A DNA stretch of 27,992 nt from JANNMJ01 sp031426455 (GCA_031426455.1 JANPLI010000057.1:1-27992), one strand, 5' to 3'. Shown: positions 8,117 to 16,247, counted from the first letter of the stretch. Numbers and translations are program-made. The notes: generated by a model not told the origin, from the sequence alone.

Positions 8117-9105
8117 CGGGGGAAAGCGAGATTCTGAATAATGGGAGCTACCGGCAACCGTTCCCCCACCCGCAGCCGCGCCGAGCGGGCGCGCGGGTTC
8201 AGGGCCACTTCGGCGGTATCGGCTTCGCCGGGCTTCCGCAGTAAAGGCTTGAAAAGCAGCCCCTGCGGATGGCCGAACACATCTTTCGGCGCCTCGCCCC
8301 AAGGCCGACCCTGCGCCAGCACGTTCTTCACCAGCCGGTCTTCAAGCGAGTGATAAGCCAGCACCACCAGTCGGCCGCCGGGCGCCAACACGTCGGCGGC
8401 CTGCAGCAACAAGTCCTGAAGGGCGCCCATTTCGTCGTTGATAGCAATCCGCAGCGCCTGAAAAACCTGCGCAAAATACTTGTTTTCCTTGCCGCGCGGC
8501 ATCACGCAGCCGGCCGTAGCTTTCTTGAATGCCGCCACCGTTTCGAGCGGCTGCCGGGCTTCGCGGGCCGCCACCACGGCGCGGGCCAGGGTGCGGGCGT
8601 TCGTCACTTCGCCATACATCCCAAAAATGCGGTGCAGCTCGGCTTCATCGGCATCCCGGACCAGTTCGGCGGCAGTGGGACCGTGCTGGCTCATCCGCAT
8701 ATCGAGGGGGCCGTCGAAACGAGTGCTGAAACCGCGCGCGGCGGTATCGAATTGGTGCGACGACACGCCCAAATCGGCCAGAACGCCCTGCACCGGCCCC
8801 ACCCCGTGCGCTTGTAACTGCGCCGCCAGGTCGCGGAAATTGGCCTGGATGAACAGAAAACGGTCGGGGCCAGCATTCGTTTCGGCGCGCAGCCGGTCGG
8901 CCTGGCGAGCAGCGTCGGGGTCCTGGTCGAAGGCCACGAGCCGGGCACCTTCGGGCAGCGCGGCCAGCAGCGCGCGCGAATGGCCGCCGCCGCCGAAGGT
9001 TACGTCCACATAAGTGCCGCCGGGCGCCAACGCCAGGGCTTCCACGCACGCGGCGAGCAGCACCGGGCGGTGATAGGCGTAATCAGGAGCGGCGGAAAGC
9101 GACAC
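8113..9105 (-). CDS. rsmH: 16S rRNA (cytosine-1402-N4)-methyltransferase
   Basis: SAM-dependent methyltransferase (MraW/RsmH) that methylates N4 of C1402 in 16S rRNA. The protein shows YHRPVLL at residues 11-17, the SAM loop VDVTFGGGGHS (33-43), FDQD (59-62), NKYFAQVFQALRIAIN and YHSLEDRLVK, all diagnostic. A GTG start at 9105 is chosen (330 residues). The reading frame stays open to 9369, but the extra 88 residues are not RsmH-like, and a promoter lies at 9153-9183 inside that extension, leaving a leader of about 40 nt. It is the first gene of the dcw cluster here; the usual upstream mraZ is missing. Its TGA overlaps the ftsL ATG. Confidence 0.95.
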   Translation of the reverse strand: MSLSAAPDYAYHRPVLLAACVEALALAPGGTYVDVTFGGGGHSRALLAALPEGARLVAFDQDPDAARQADRLRAETNAGPDRFLFIQANFRDLAAQLQAHGVGPVQGVLADLGVSSHQFDTAARGFSTRFDGPLDMRMSQHGPTAAELVRDADEAELHRIFGMYGEVTNARTLARAVVAAREARQPLETVAAFKKATAGCVMPRGKENKYFAQVFQALRIAINDEMGALQDLLLQAADVLAPGGRLVVLAYHSLEDRLVKNVLAQGRPWGEAPKDVFGHPQGLLFKPLLRKPGEADTAEVALNPRARSARLRVGERLPVAPIIQNLAFPR

Positions 9106-9152
9106 AAATACGTGGAACAGCCCCAGGCGCGACGGCGTGCCTGACGGAAAAA

Positions 9153-9183
9153 CAAAGGTAGGACCGCCCCGGACGGTATCCAA
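9153..9183 (-). promoter_or_regulatory. predicted promoter of the dcw cluster
   Basis: On the minus strand, TTG (9183-9181), a 20-bp spacer and TACCTTTG (9160-9153) match the Bacteroidota -33 / -7 consensus (TTG, TAnnTTTG). Transcription should begin near 9146, about 40 nt before the rsmH GTG. Confidence 0.65.
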
Positions 9184-9513
9184 CCGCCGCCCGCCGGGCG
9201 TGGAACGTGGCGGCGGTCCGGTGCGCTGATTCGATGCGCTGGTCTGCCGGGGCGGGGCACGCAAGGGTACCCCGATGCCCGTGCCGTACGCCGCCACCGG
9301 GGCGTGACACGGGCGGATTCCGACTTCGGGGCAATCTTTGAGGCCGCTCCGTCGCCGATTTGCGTCCACGACTTACGAATCCCGTACAAGGCCGGGCGAG
9401 GCTGCTCCTGAAAACAGCACGCCCCGCCTTACCGGATGCTTGATCAACCTTTGCGGCGCTTTTTTCCTGCGAAAAACGGTTCGGCTTCCGCCGGACGAAA
9501 TGAATTGGAACGC

Positions 9514-9543
9514 TTGACGATCCAGCCGCTGGTGGCATCTTTG
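9514..9543 (+). promoter_or_regulatory. predicted promoter of the NUDIX-pyrE-dtd operon
   Basis: TTG (9514-9516), a 19-bp spacer and CATCTTTG (9536-9543), one mismatch from TAnnTTTG. Predicted start near 9550, giving a leader of about 45 nt before the ATG at 9596. Confidence 0.6.
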
Positions 9544-9595
9544 GGTGCGCCAACGAACTGATCATCAGCAGGTCAATTTAATTGTTCAGAACCCA

Positions 9596-10276
9596 ATGAA
9601 CGTCTTTATCAACGACATTCCGCTCCTCATCAAGTCCGCCGACACGAAAGTGCGGCGGCGCCACGTGGACCTGCTGCTGGAGCCAGGCGCGACGTTCACG
9701 TCCAAAGACCTGGTGGGCCACGTAGTGATCCGCGACGCCGACGAGCTGCTGGTCGACCGGCTGGTGCGGCTGATGGAAGTCAAGAAGCTCAAAAAACTCG
9801 CTTCCCTGACCCTGCTGGCCGTTCACAAGAAGCGGCTGATTCAGCATCTGAAAGACCAGTTCAAGATTGTCAAAGCTGGCGGCGGGCTCGTGGTCAAGGA
9901 AGGCCGTATCCTGCTCATTCACCGCCTCGGCGTCTGGGATCTGCCCAAGGGCAAACTCAAAAAAGATGAGGACGTGGCCCAGGGTGCCCTGCGCGAGGTC
10001 GAGGAGGAATGCAACGTGAAAGTGGCCATTCTCACTGAGTTGCCTGCCACCTGGCATTCTTACGCCCTGAAAGGCACCAAGATTCTCAAGAAAACGAGTT
10101 GGTACCTGATGACCTGCCACGATGACTCGTTGATGCGCCCCCAGGTAGAGGAAAATATTGAGGAAGTGCGGTTCTGCACCCCCGACGAAGTGATCGCGCT
10201 GATGCCGGATTCCTACGCCTCGGTAGCGTTCGTGGTGCGGCATTACCTCGACCTGGTAGGCCACCCGGCGGAATAA
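9596..10276 (+). CDS. NUDIX hydrolase-domain protein
   Basis: A 226-residue protein with a C-terminal NUDIX domain. The box runs from G119 through E125 to R133-E134-V-E-E137-E138-C-N140-V141. It matches G-x5-E-x7-REUxEExGU except that the last Gly is Asn140; the metal-binding Glu residues are kept. The N-terminal ~90 residues (FINDIPLLIK, a basic KKLKKL patch) form a separate region I do not recognise. Members cleave nucleoside diphosphates linked to another group; the substrate cannot be told from sequence. The ATG at 9596 follows a promoter at 9514-9543, and pyrE follows after 39 bp, so it leads an operon with pyrE, dtd and mazG. Proximity to pyrE hints at nucleotide metabolism, which is inference. 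Confidence 0.9.
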   Translation: MNVFINDIPLLIKSADTKVRRRHVDLLLEPGATFTSKDLVGHVVIRDADELLVDRLVRLMEVKKLKKLASLTLLAVHKKRLIQHLKDQFKIVKAGGGLVVKEGRILLIHRLGVWDLPKGKLKKDEDVAQGALREVEEECNVKVAILTELPATWHSYALKGTKILKKTSWYLMTCHDDSLMRPQVEENIEEVRFCTPDEVIALMPDSYASVAFVVRHYLDLVGHPAE

Positions 10277-10315
10277 GCCGCCGCCGAACCCGTTTCGGCG
10301 GTATTTTCGGCCCCG

Positions 10316-11005
10316 ATGCCGACCCTTTTTTCCCTTGCCGACCCCGCCGCCGCCCGCCCGCTGGCCGGCCTGTTGCTCGATTGCGCTGCCGTGCGTCTGG
10401 CCCCGCCGGGGCAGCCATTCACCTGGAGTTCGGGCTGGAAATCGCCGATTTACTGCGATAACCGCCTAACGCTCTCCTACCCTGCCATTCGCACGGCCCT
10501 TGCTGAGGCGCTGACGGCCGCCACCCGACAGTTTTTTCCGCAGGCCGACGTCATCGGCGGCGTCGCGACGGCGGGCATTCCGCAGGGCGCGCTGCTCGCC
10601 GACCGTTTGGGGCTGCCGTACTGCTACGTCCGGCCCCAGCCGAAAAGCCACGGAATGGGCAACCAGATCGAAGGCCACGTGGCGCCCGGCCAGCGCGTAG
10701 TGCTGGTGGAAGACTTGATTTCAACGGGCGGCTCTTCGCTCAAAGCCGCCGAAGCCCTGCGCGCGGCCGGCGCCGAGGTAATCGGGATGCTCGCCGTGTT
10801 CACTTACGGTTTTGGGCAGGCCGAACAGGCGTTCGCAACGGCAGGCGTACCGCTCGTCTGCCTAAGCGATTACGACGCCCTGCTGGCCGAAGCCGCCGCG
10901 CGCGGGACCCTCACCGAAGCCGACCGCGCCCACCTGGCGGCGTGGCGGCAAGCCCCCGCCACGTGGGGCCAATCGGTAGTAACCAATGAAGTAAGCGCCT
11001 CGTGA
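10316..11005 (+). CDS. pyrE: orotate phosphoribosyltransferase
   Basis: Converts orotate and PRPP to orotidine 5'-phosphate in de novo pyrimidine synthesis. The 229-residue product shows WKSPIYCDNR (41-50), the flexible catalytic loop YVRPQPKSHGMGNQIEG (104-120) and the PRPP-binding motif VVLVEDLISTGGSS (128-141). Length is typical. It starts at ATG 10316, 39 bp after the NUDIX gene; its TGA stop overlaps the GTG start of dtd (GTGA), so the two are translationally coupled. Confidence 0.97.
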   Translation: MPTLFSLADPAAARPLAGLLLDCAAVRLAPPGQPFTWSSGWKSPIYCDNRLTLSYPAIRTALAEALTAATRQFFPQADVIGGVATAGIPQGALLADRLGLPYCYVRPQPKSHGMGNQIEGHVAPGQRVVLVEDLISTGGSSLKAAEALRAAGAEVIGMLAVFTYGFGQAEQAFATAGVPLVCLSDYDALLAEAAARGTLTEADRAHLAAWRQAPATWGQSVVTNEVSAS

Positions 11006-11439
11006 AGCTCGTCGTGCAGCGCGTCAGCGAAGCCGCCGTGCGCATCGGCGGGGTAGTGCGCGGCCAGATCGGGCCGGGGCTGCTGGTGTTGGTCGGCATC
11101 GCCCCGACGGACATTGCCGCCGACGTACCGCGCGTCGCCCGCAAGCTGGCGGACCTGCGGATTCTGGCCGACGAAGCGGGCAAGATGAACCGTTCGGTGC
11201 GCGAAACCGGTGGCAACATCCTGTTGATCTCGCAGTTCACCCTGCTGGCCGACACCCGCAAAGGCAACCGGCCTTCCTACATCGGTGCCGCGCCGCCCGC
11301 CGTAGCAATCCCGCTGTACGAGGCCCTGATCCGGGCGCTGGAAACCGAGTTGGGCCACCCCATTCAAACCGGCGAATTCGGCGCCGATATGCAAGTCAGC
11401 CTGATCAATGACGGCCCGGTGACGATCATTATTGAGTGA
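11002..11439 (+). CDS. dtd: D-aminoacyl-tRNA deacylase
   Basis: Removes D-amino acids mischarged on tRNA (chiral proofreading). The 145-residue protein begins MKLVVQRVSEAAV and has the two family motifs: SQFTLLAD (77-84) and NDGPVT (136-141), which carries the cross-subunit Gly-Pro dipeptide of the active site. The start is GTG at 11002, overlapping the pyrE stop. The TGA stop is the first element of an 8-bp repeat array that runs for about 65 bp. Confidence 0.96.
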   Translation: MKLVVQRVSEAAVRIGGVVRGQIGPGLLVLVGIAPTDIAADVPRVARKLADLRILADEAGKMNRSVRETGGNILLISQFTLLADTRKGNRPSYIGAAPPAVAIPLYEALIRALETELGHPIQTGEFGADMQVSLINDGPVTIIIE

Positions 11440-11503
11440 CTGAGTGGCTGAGTGACTTTTTGGACTGATTGACTGAGTGGCTGAGTGACTTTTTGTACTG
11501 AGT
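11437..11503. repeat. 8-bp / 33-bp nested tandem repeat after dtd
   Basis: The array starts in the dtd TGA stop. Short units are of the type TGAGTGAC / TGAGTGGC. They are nested in a 33-bp unit present twice (11438-11470 and 11471-11503), whose first 25 bases are identical in both copies. A partial third copy follows to about 11512. Confidence 0.85.
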
Positions 11504-11548
11504 GGCTGATTGTCAGACTGAAATCAAGCCACTGATTGACTTAATTTT

Positions 11549-11908
11549 ATGACGATCGAACAGGCTCAAGCCACCGTCGATGAATGGATTCAGACGACCG
11601 GCGTCCGTTATTTCAACGAACTGACCAATCTGGCGATGCTGACCGAGGAAGTCGGCGAAGTGGCGCGCATCATCGCCCGGCGCTACGGCGAGCAGTCGGA
11701 AAAGGAATCCGATAAAAGCAAGGTGCTGGCCGACGAGCTGGCCGACGTGCTATTCGTCCTCATCTGTCTCGCCAACCAAACCGGCGTGGATTTGACCGAT
11801 GCCCTTCAGCGCAATCTGGCCAAAAAAACGGCTCGCGACGGCCAGCGTCACCACCAAAACCCCAAGCTGCTAGGTGGCGACGCAGCACCAGATTCGGCGG
11901 CACAGTAG
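11549..11908 (+). CDS. MazG-like nucleotide pyrophosphohydrolase
   Basis: A 119-residue protein of the all-alpha NTP pyrophosphatase superfamily. It has the paired metal motifs EEVGE (33-37) and ELAD (63-66), matching ExxE and ExxD with normal spacing. Such small MazG-like enzymes hydrolyse (d)NTPs, often modified ones, to monophosphates; the substrate here is unknown. It starts at ATG 11549, 109 bp after dtd, with a repeat array between. It probably closes the NUDIX-pyrE-dtd operon, giving two likely nucleotide-cleaning enzymes plus a tRNA proofreader. A bidirectional hairpin terminator follows. Confidence 0.9.
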   Translation: MTIEQAQATVDEWIQTTGVRYFNELTNLAMLTEEVGEVARIIARRYGEQSEKESDKSKVLADELADVLFVLICLANQTGVDLTDALQRNLAKKTARDGQRHHQNPKLLGGDAAPDSAAQ

Positions 11909-11928
11909 ACAGCCAGGTAATGCAAGAA

Positions 11929-11963
11929 CAGGCCCCGCCGGACACGAAGTCCGACGAGGCCTG
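11929..11963. terminator. hairpin terminator between convergent mazG and POT genes
   Basis: Two 15-nt arms (11929-11943 and 11949-11963) with a 5-nt loop. On the minus strand every position pairs if two G-U wobbles are allowed, while on the plus strand the same positions are C-A mismatches. A short T-rich stretch follows on the plus side. It best serves the minus-strand transporter gene and may stop both transcripts. Confidence 0.65.
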
Positions 11964-12016
11964 CTGCTTTTCAACGGTCACTGACACCGCCTCAGCGGGT
12001 CAGTCAACTCAGTGGT

Positions 12017-13603
12017 TTACTGATGTTCGACAAGTTGCACCGGTGGACCTTCGTTGCCGTCCATCATCCGCACCAGGATGCGGTAAATGAGCAGCAACGC
12101 AAATGCCGCCGCGCCGCACAGCACCACGAAGACCATAAAGAATTCGTAGAGGCCCGTGATCTCGAAGCCCGCAAAGTGCGGCGCCGGCTTACCCGGCTCG
12201 GGGTAGAGCGCGCCCAACGTGCCGGAGAACTTATTACCCGCTGCCGTGGCCAGAAACCAGACGGCCATCATCAGCGAGGCAAAACGCGCTGGCGAAAGCT
12301 TGTTGACGAGCGCCAGCCCGATAGGCGACAAACACAGCTCGCCAAAGGTGTGAATCACGTAGAGGGCAATGAGCCAGAACATGGAGACTTTGGCGGATGC
12401 GGATGCGTCTTTCACCCCAAAGGCGATCACGAGGTAGCCCAGCGCCAGAAATGCGAGCCCGTAGGCCATTTTCAGCGGCGACGACGGTTCGAGCCCACGC
12501 CGGTTGAGAAAGCCCCAGAGAACGGCAAAAATCGGTGCGAAGCCGATGACGGCCAATGCGTTGATGCTCTGGAAAAACGAAGCCGGCACAAGGTACGAGC
12601 CTAACTGACGGTCGGTCTGCTGGTCGGCGAAGGTGGTGAGCGAGTTACCGGCCTGCTCAAACGCGCCCCAGAAGAAGATCACGAAGAAACTGAGAATCAG
12701 CACGACGTAAATTTTCTCTTTCTCGCGGGCGGTCAAACTCGGATCAGAAATAACAATGAGCGGCACGACAATCATCGCCGTGAAGATGATGGCGCCGATA
12801 AGGTCCACCTGCACTCCCCAGTACCAGGCCGCAAACACCCCCACGAACAACGCGCCGAGCTGTAACATCTTGCCGGTAGTCATCGTAGCGGCGGGCGCCT
12901 CGCCCACGGCGAGTACTTTCCGTTCGGGCCGGGCGCCGAGCGCCGAGCCGTCGGGCTTGACGACGTACTTGTTCTTAAGTAATTCAAACGTAACTACGCC
13001 GATAATCATACCGATGGCAGCTGCCAGGAAACCCCACCGAAAATCGGCCGGGTTGCCCGTATCGCCCAAACCACCGCACACAAACGGTGAAAAGAACGCG
13101 CCCAAGTTGATGCCCATGTAGAAGATGGTGTACGCGGCGTCAATCCGCGAATCGGCGGGCGGGTAGAGCGTCCCCACCATCGAGGAAATATTCGGCTTAA
13201 AGAAGCCGTTACCGAAGATCATCAGTGCCAACCCGACGTAGAACATCAGGTGCGATACACTGGGGTTGCTCAATGATGAGGCCGACATAAAGAGCGCAAA
13301 CTGTCCGAGCGCCATCAGTAACCCGCCGACCATAATTGAGCGTCGGTTGCCCCAATAACGGTCAGCAATGTAGCCACCGAGCAGGGGCGTGAGATATACC
13401 AGCCCAGTGTAGGAACCGTAGATCTCGGACGAGAACTTCTCGTCAAAGAGCAGCGCCTTCGCCATATAAAGCTTCAGGATGGCGCGCATCCCGTAGTAGG
13501 CGAAGCGCTCCCACATCTCGGTGGTGAACAGCACGAAGAGGCCGCGCGGGTGGCCCGTGGACGGGGGAAGCGGTGCCATCGTGGCGCCGGAAGACTGCTG
13601 CAT
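12017..13603 (-). CDS. POT/PTR family proton-dependent peptide transporter
   Basis: Inner membrane major-facilitator protein that imports di- and tripeptides with protons. The 528-residue product has the POT signature EMWERFAYYG near the start of TM1 (ExxERFxYY), the GGYIADRYWGNRRSI loop between TM2 and TM3, and about 12-14 hydrophobic segments with an extended C-terminal half. The ATG at 13603 is used; a second ATG at 13579 (MAPLPPSTG) would give 520 residues and cannot be excluded. A weak promoter-like element (TTTTG then TTAATTTG, 13719-13747, short spacer) lies upstream. It stands alone, convergent with mazG. Confidence 0.93.
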   Translation of the reverse strand: MQQSSGATMAPLPPSTGHPRGLFVLFTTEMWERFAYYGMRAILKLYMAKALLFDEKFSSEIYGSYTGLVYLTPLLGGYIADRYWGNRRSIMVGGLLMALGQFALFMSASSLSNPSVSHLMFYVGLALMIFGNGFFKPNISSMVGTLYPPADSRIDAAYTIFYMGINLGAFFSPFVCGGLGDTGNPADFRWGFLAAAIGMIIGVVTFELLKNKYVVKPDGSALGARPERKVLAVGEAPAATMTTGKMLQLGALFVGVFAAWYWGVQVDLIGAIIFTAMIVVPLIVISDPSLTAREKEKIYVVLILSFFVIFFWGAFEQAGNSLTTFADQQTDRQLGSYLVPASFFQSINALAVIGFAPIFAVLWGFLNRRGLEPSSPLKMAYGLAFLALGYLVIAFGVKDASASAKVSMFWLIALYVIHTFGELCLSPIGLALVNKLSPARFASLMMAVWFLATAAGNKFSGTLGALYPEPGKPAPHFAGFEITGLYEFFMVFVVLCGAAAFALLLIYRILVRMMDGNEGPPVQLVEHQ

Positions 13604-13813
13604 AAGCAGAGGAATAAGGGGTAAGGGAAACGGCTGAACCGGCCGGCGGCAGCACAAAGAACGGGGCCGTTCGGCCGCGGCTGCACAAAACGAAGGGGAC
13701 TCCTCGGCCCCGGCAACACAAATTAAGTTCAGCCGTTGCTAACAAAAGCAGGCTTCCCCGAAAAGTGCCAACCGGAATCGATTGCGAAAGTGTGATTCTA
13801 TTTTGCGTTCCAT

Positions 13814-13855
13814 TGCCAAAAAACCGGGTTTTAGCCCCAGATTTTGGCATTTTTT
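13814..13855 (+). terminator. terminator-like hairpin upstream of the pckA promoter
   Basis: TGCCAAAA (13814-13821) pairs with TTTTGGCA (13842-13849) and six T follow. The 20-nt loop has an inner GGG/CCC pairing. It has the form of an intrinsic terminator on the plus strand although no plus-strand gene precedes it. It may insulate pckA from read-through or be an attenuator of an upstream start. Confidence 0.5.
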
Positions 13856-13885
13856 GCAATTCGCTCAGAAAAAGCGTCCTTTTTC

Positions 13886-13915
13886 TTGGGCAAATGCGGT
13901 TTTTTTTTACCTTTG
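13886..13915 (+). promoter_or_regulatory. predicted pckA promoter
   Basis: TTG (13886-13888), a 19-bp spacer and TACCTTTG (13908-13915): a full match to the Bacteroidota consensus. The leader to the pckA ATG is about 80 nt. Confidence 0.75.
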
Positions 13916-14002
13916 TAGAGCCAATGCGCTAAAAAAGCGTGTCTTGTTGGCATCCCTTTTCACACCAATCGCCCAACCCGTTCACTTACCCCCATTCCCT
14001 TT

Positions 14003-15643
14003 ATGACCGCATACGCACCGTCAGTTGCTGAACGCCTGTCGCAGGCCGGTTTTCCAAACGCTGCGGGCCGTACCGCGCCTGTTTACCTCGATCTTTCGCC
14101 CGAAGAGCTGGTGCAGCACGCCCTGCAAAACGGGGAAGGCGTTTTGACTGATACGGGCGCGCTGATGTGCGATACGGGGCAGTTCACGGGCCGCTCGCCG
14201 AAAGACCGCTTTCTGGTGAAGGATGCGATGACAGCGGACGCCGTGAACTGGGGGGATGTGAACATCGCCTTCGACGCCGATAAATTCGACGCCCTCCACC
14301 AGAAAATGGTGGCTTACCTGGCCGACAAGCCGCTCTACATCCGCGATGCCGCCGCCGGCGACCACCCGGATTACCGCCTCGACCTGCGCGTGATCAACAC
14401 CCAGGCCTGGCAGAACCTGTTCTGCCACCACCTCTTCCTGCGCCCGGAAAATGGCGTGACGAACCTGCTGGAAGGCGAAACGCCGTTCACGATCATCTGC
14501 GCGCCGGCTTTCGAGGCCGACCCCGCCGTGGATGGCACCCGCCAGAAAAACTTCGCCATCATCAACTTCACGAAGCGGATGATCCTGATCGGCGGCACGG
14601 GCTACGCCGGCGAAATGAAGAAAGGGATTTTCGGGGTGCTGAACTTCCTGCTGCCCCACCAGCACGGGGTGCTGTCGATGCACTGCTCGGCCAATATCGG
14701 CCAGATGGGCGATACCGCCCTGTTCTTCGGCCTGTCGGGTACCGGTAAGACGACGCTTTCTGCCGACCCGAACCGCGGCCTGATCGGTGACGACGAGCAC
14801 GGCTGGGCGCCGGACTCCGTATTCAACTTCGAAGGCGGCTGCTACGCCAAAGCCATCGACCTGACCAAAGAAAAAGAGCCGCAGATCTGGGACGCCATCC
14901 GCGCCACCAGCATCGTGGAAAACACGCGCTTCGTACCTGGCACCACCACGGTGGATTACGCGAACAAATCCGTTACGGAAAATACCCGCGCCGCTTATCC
15001 CATCACGTTCATCGACAACGCCGTGACGCCTTCGCGTGGGCCAGTGCCGAAGAATATCTTCTTCCTGACCGCTGATGCTTACGGCGTACTGCCGCCCATC
15101 AGTAAGCTGACGAAGAGCCAGGCGATGTACCACTTTATGTCTGGCTACACCGCCAAGGTGGCCGGCACCGAAGTGGGCGTCACGGAGCCGCAGACCACGT
15201 TCTCGGCCTGCTTTGGAGCCGTATTCCTGCCGCTACACCCCACCAAGTACGCCGAAATGCTGGGCCGCAAGATGGACCAGAACCCGGACGTAAACGTGTG
15301 GCTGATCAACACCGGTTGGACGGGCGGCGCCTACGGCACTGGCTCGCGTATGAAACTCCACTACACCCGGGCGATGCTGACGGCCGCGCTTACCGGCGGC
15401 CTGGAAGGCGTCAAGTACCGCCAACACCCGGTGTTTGGCGTCCTGGTGCCCGCTGCCTGCCCCGGCGTACCGGCCGAAATTCTGGACCCGCGTAATACCT
15501 GGGCCGATAAGGATGCTTACGACCGCACCGCCAGCAATCTGGCTGAAAAATTCGTGGCCAATTTCCGCAAGTATGCCGATTTTGCGAACGAGGAAATCCT
15601 GGCCGGTGCCCCGCGCGTAGCGTTGGTCGAAGCCGTGGCTTAA
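14003..15643 (+). CDS. pckA: ATP-dependent phosphoenolpyruvate carboxykinase
   Basis: Gluconeogenic enzyme converting oxaloacetate and ATP to phosphoenolpyruvate, ADP and CO2 in the cytoplasm. The 546-residue product has GRSPKDRF (63-70), the PEPCK-specific segment around HGVLSMHCSAN (221-231), the kinase P-loop GLSGTGKTTLS (243-253) and the metal site DDEHGW (263-268), as in ATP-type enzymes. It is monocistronic: a consensus promoter lies at 13886-13915 and a perfect 15-bp terminator hairpin at 15728-15762. The ATG at 14003 fits the usual length. Confidence 0.98.
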   Translation: MTAYAPSVAERLSQAGFPNAAGRTAPVYLDLSPEELVQHALQNGEGVLTDTGALMCDTGQFTGRSPKDRFLVKDAMTADAVNWGDVNIAFDADKFDALHQKMVAYLADKPLYIRDAAAGDHPDYRLDLRVINTQAWQNLFCHHLFLRPENGVTNLLEGETPFTIICAPAFEADPAVDGTRQKNFAIINFTKRMILIGGTGYAGEMKKGIFGVLNFLLPHQHGVLSMHCSANIGQMGDTALFFGLSGTGKTTLSADPNRGLIGDDEHGWAPDSVFNFEGGCYAKAIDLTKEKEPQIWDAIRATSIVENTRFVPGTTTVDYANKSVTENTRAAYPITFIDNAVTPSRGPVPKNIFFLTADAYGVLPPISKLTKSQAMYHFMSGYTAKVAGTEVGVTEPQTTFSACFGAVFLPLHPTKYAEMLGRKMDQNPDVNVWLINTGWTGGAYGTGSRMKLHYTRAMLTAALTGGLEGVKYRQHPVFGVLVPAACPGVPAEILDPRNTWADKDAYDRTASNLAEKFVANFRKYADFANEEILAGAPRVALVEAVA

Positions 15644-15727
15644 GCACCCGCCCGACATCCGGCAGGCGGGATTGAGACCCCCGATCTGTCGATTTACCAC
15701 TCTCGTCTCACACCAATCCAACCCCTG

Positions 15728-15762
15728 AAAAGGCCCGCTCTCAGCCAGAGAGCGGGCCTTTT
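15728..15762 (+). terminator. pckA rho-independent terminator
   Basis: A perfect 15-bp stem (AAAAGGCCCGCTCTC paired with 15748-15762) with a 5-nt loop, ending in a T4 run, 85 bp after the pckA stop. The A-rich left arm makes it usable in both directions. Confidence 0.9.
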
Positions 15763-15898
15763 CCCGTTGATAGCAAATGGTCCGTGGCGAGTGGTAGCGC
15801 GGGGAGAATGTTCGTGCTCGTCGTTTAGCCGATGCCCCAACGGCGCAGTTCCCGCACACCACTAAAGAACAGTCGCCCTGGGGCGCGTGGGCAACCTT

Positions 15899-16171
15899 TT
15901 ACTCTCCTTCCTGACGCATCACGGCCGGGTGCGGCGCATTCCGTTCGGCATCGGCCAGAATCCGGCGGGCTTCATCCACCAGCGCATTGCCGGGGTTGAG
16001 GCGGCGGATGGCGAGCAGCAGAATGAGCACGCTCAATGAAACTACTGGCAGCACCAGGCCTAGGCCAAACCACGTCCAGAACGACCGTCCGTAGGAATAC
16101 GCGGCGTAGCCCGTCAGTAGGGGGACCATAAAGACCACCACCAGGCCTGCGGCAAACAAGTCGATCATCAT
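15899..16171 (-). CDS. small two-segment membrane protein, unknown function
   Basis: Not recognised. A 90-residue protein with two hydrophobic segments (about 4-25 and 32-55), a polar loop with YSYGRSFWTWFG between them, and a charged C-terminus of about 35 residues (RRLNPGNALVDEARRILADAE) likely in the cytoplasm. The start is ATG at 16171, with another ATG at 16168; an upstream -7-like box (TATCTTTG, 16240-16247) supports it over longer readings that extend to 16336. It probably forms a single-gene unit. Confidence 0.7.
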   Translation of the reverse strand: MMIDLFAAGLVVVFMVPLLTGYAAYSYGRSFWTWFGLGLVLPVVSLSVLILLLAIRRLNPGNALVDEARRILADAERNAPHPAVMRQEGE

Positions 16172-16239
16172 TGGCGTGGGGCCGCAGGGGCAGTTAGAGC
16201 GTGAAGACCGCCCCGGATAGCGGACAGTCGGCAGCCAAA

Positions 16240-16247
16240 CAAAGATA
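16240..16247 (-). promoter_or_regulatory. candidate -7 box for the small membrane protein
   Basis: TATCTTTG on the minus strand fits TAnnTTTG exactly; no clear TTG at the expected distance upstream was found. It lies about 70 bp before the start at 16171. Confidence 0.35.

Larger units (their letters stand above)
9106..9595. other. 490-bp divergent intergenic region
   Basis: It separates rsmH from the NUDIX operon and holds the two divergent promoters (9153-9183 minus, 9514-9543 plus). Open frames here have skewed, Arg/Pro-rich translations and no MraZ-like sequence, so I see no gene. Between the promoters I found only weak GC-rich inverted repeats. Confidence 0.6.
13604..14002. other. 399-bp divergent region between POT transporter and pckA
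   Basis: AT-rich centre between divergent genes. It holds the pckA promoter (13886-13915), a terminator-like hairpin (13814-13855) and a weak candidate promoter for the transporter around 13719-13747. No protein gene is visible. Confidence 0.6.

Noticed and set aside
9106..9369. 88-residue N-terminal extension of RsmH
   Set aside because: Not RsmH-like, rich in Arg and Pro, and overlaps a consensus promoter; the GTG at 9105 is preferred.
9083..9565. Minus-strand 160-codon frame upstream of rsmH as a possible mraZ
   Set aside because: The translation is Arg/Pro/Ser-rich with no MraZ (AbrB-like) pattern and runs across both predicted promoters.
14021..15133. Minus-strand open frame of 370 codons opposite pckA
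   Set aside because: Composition-driven shadow; pckA on the plus strand has promoter, motifs and terminator.
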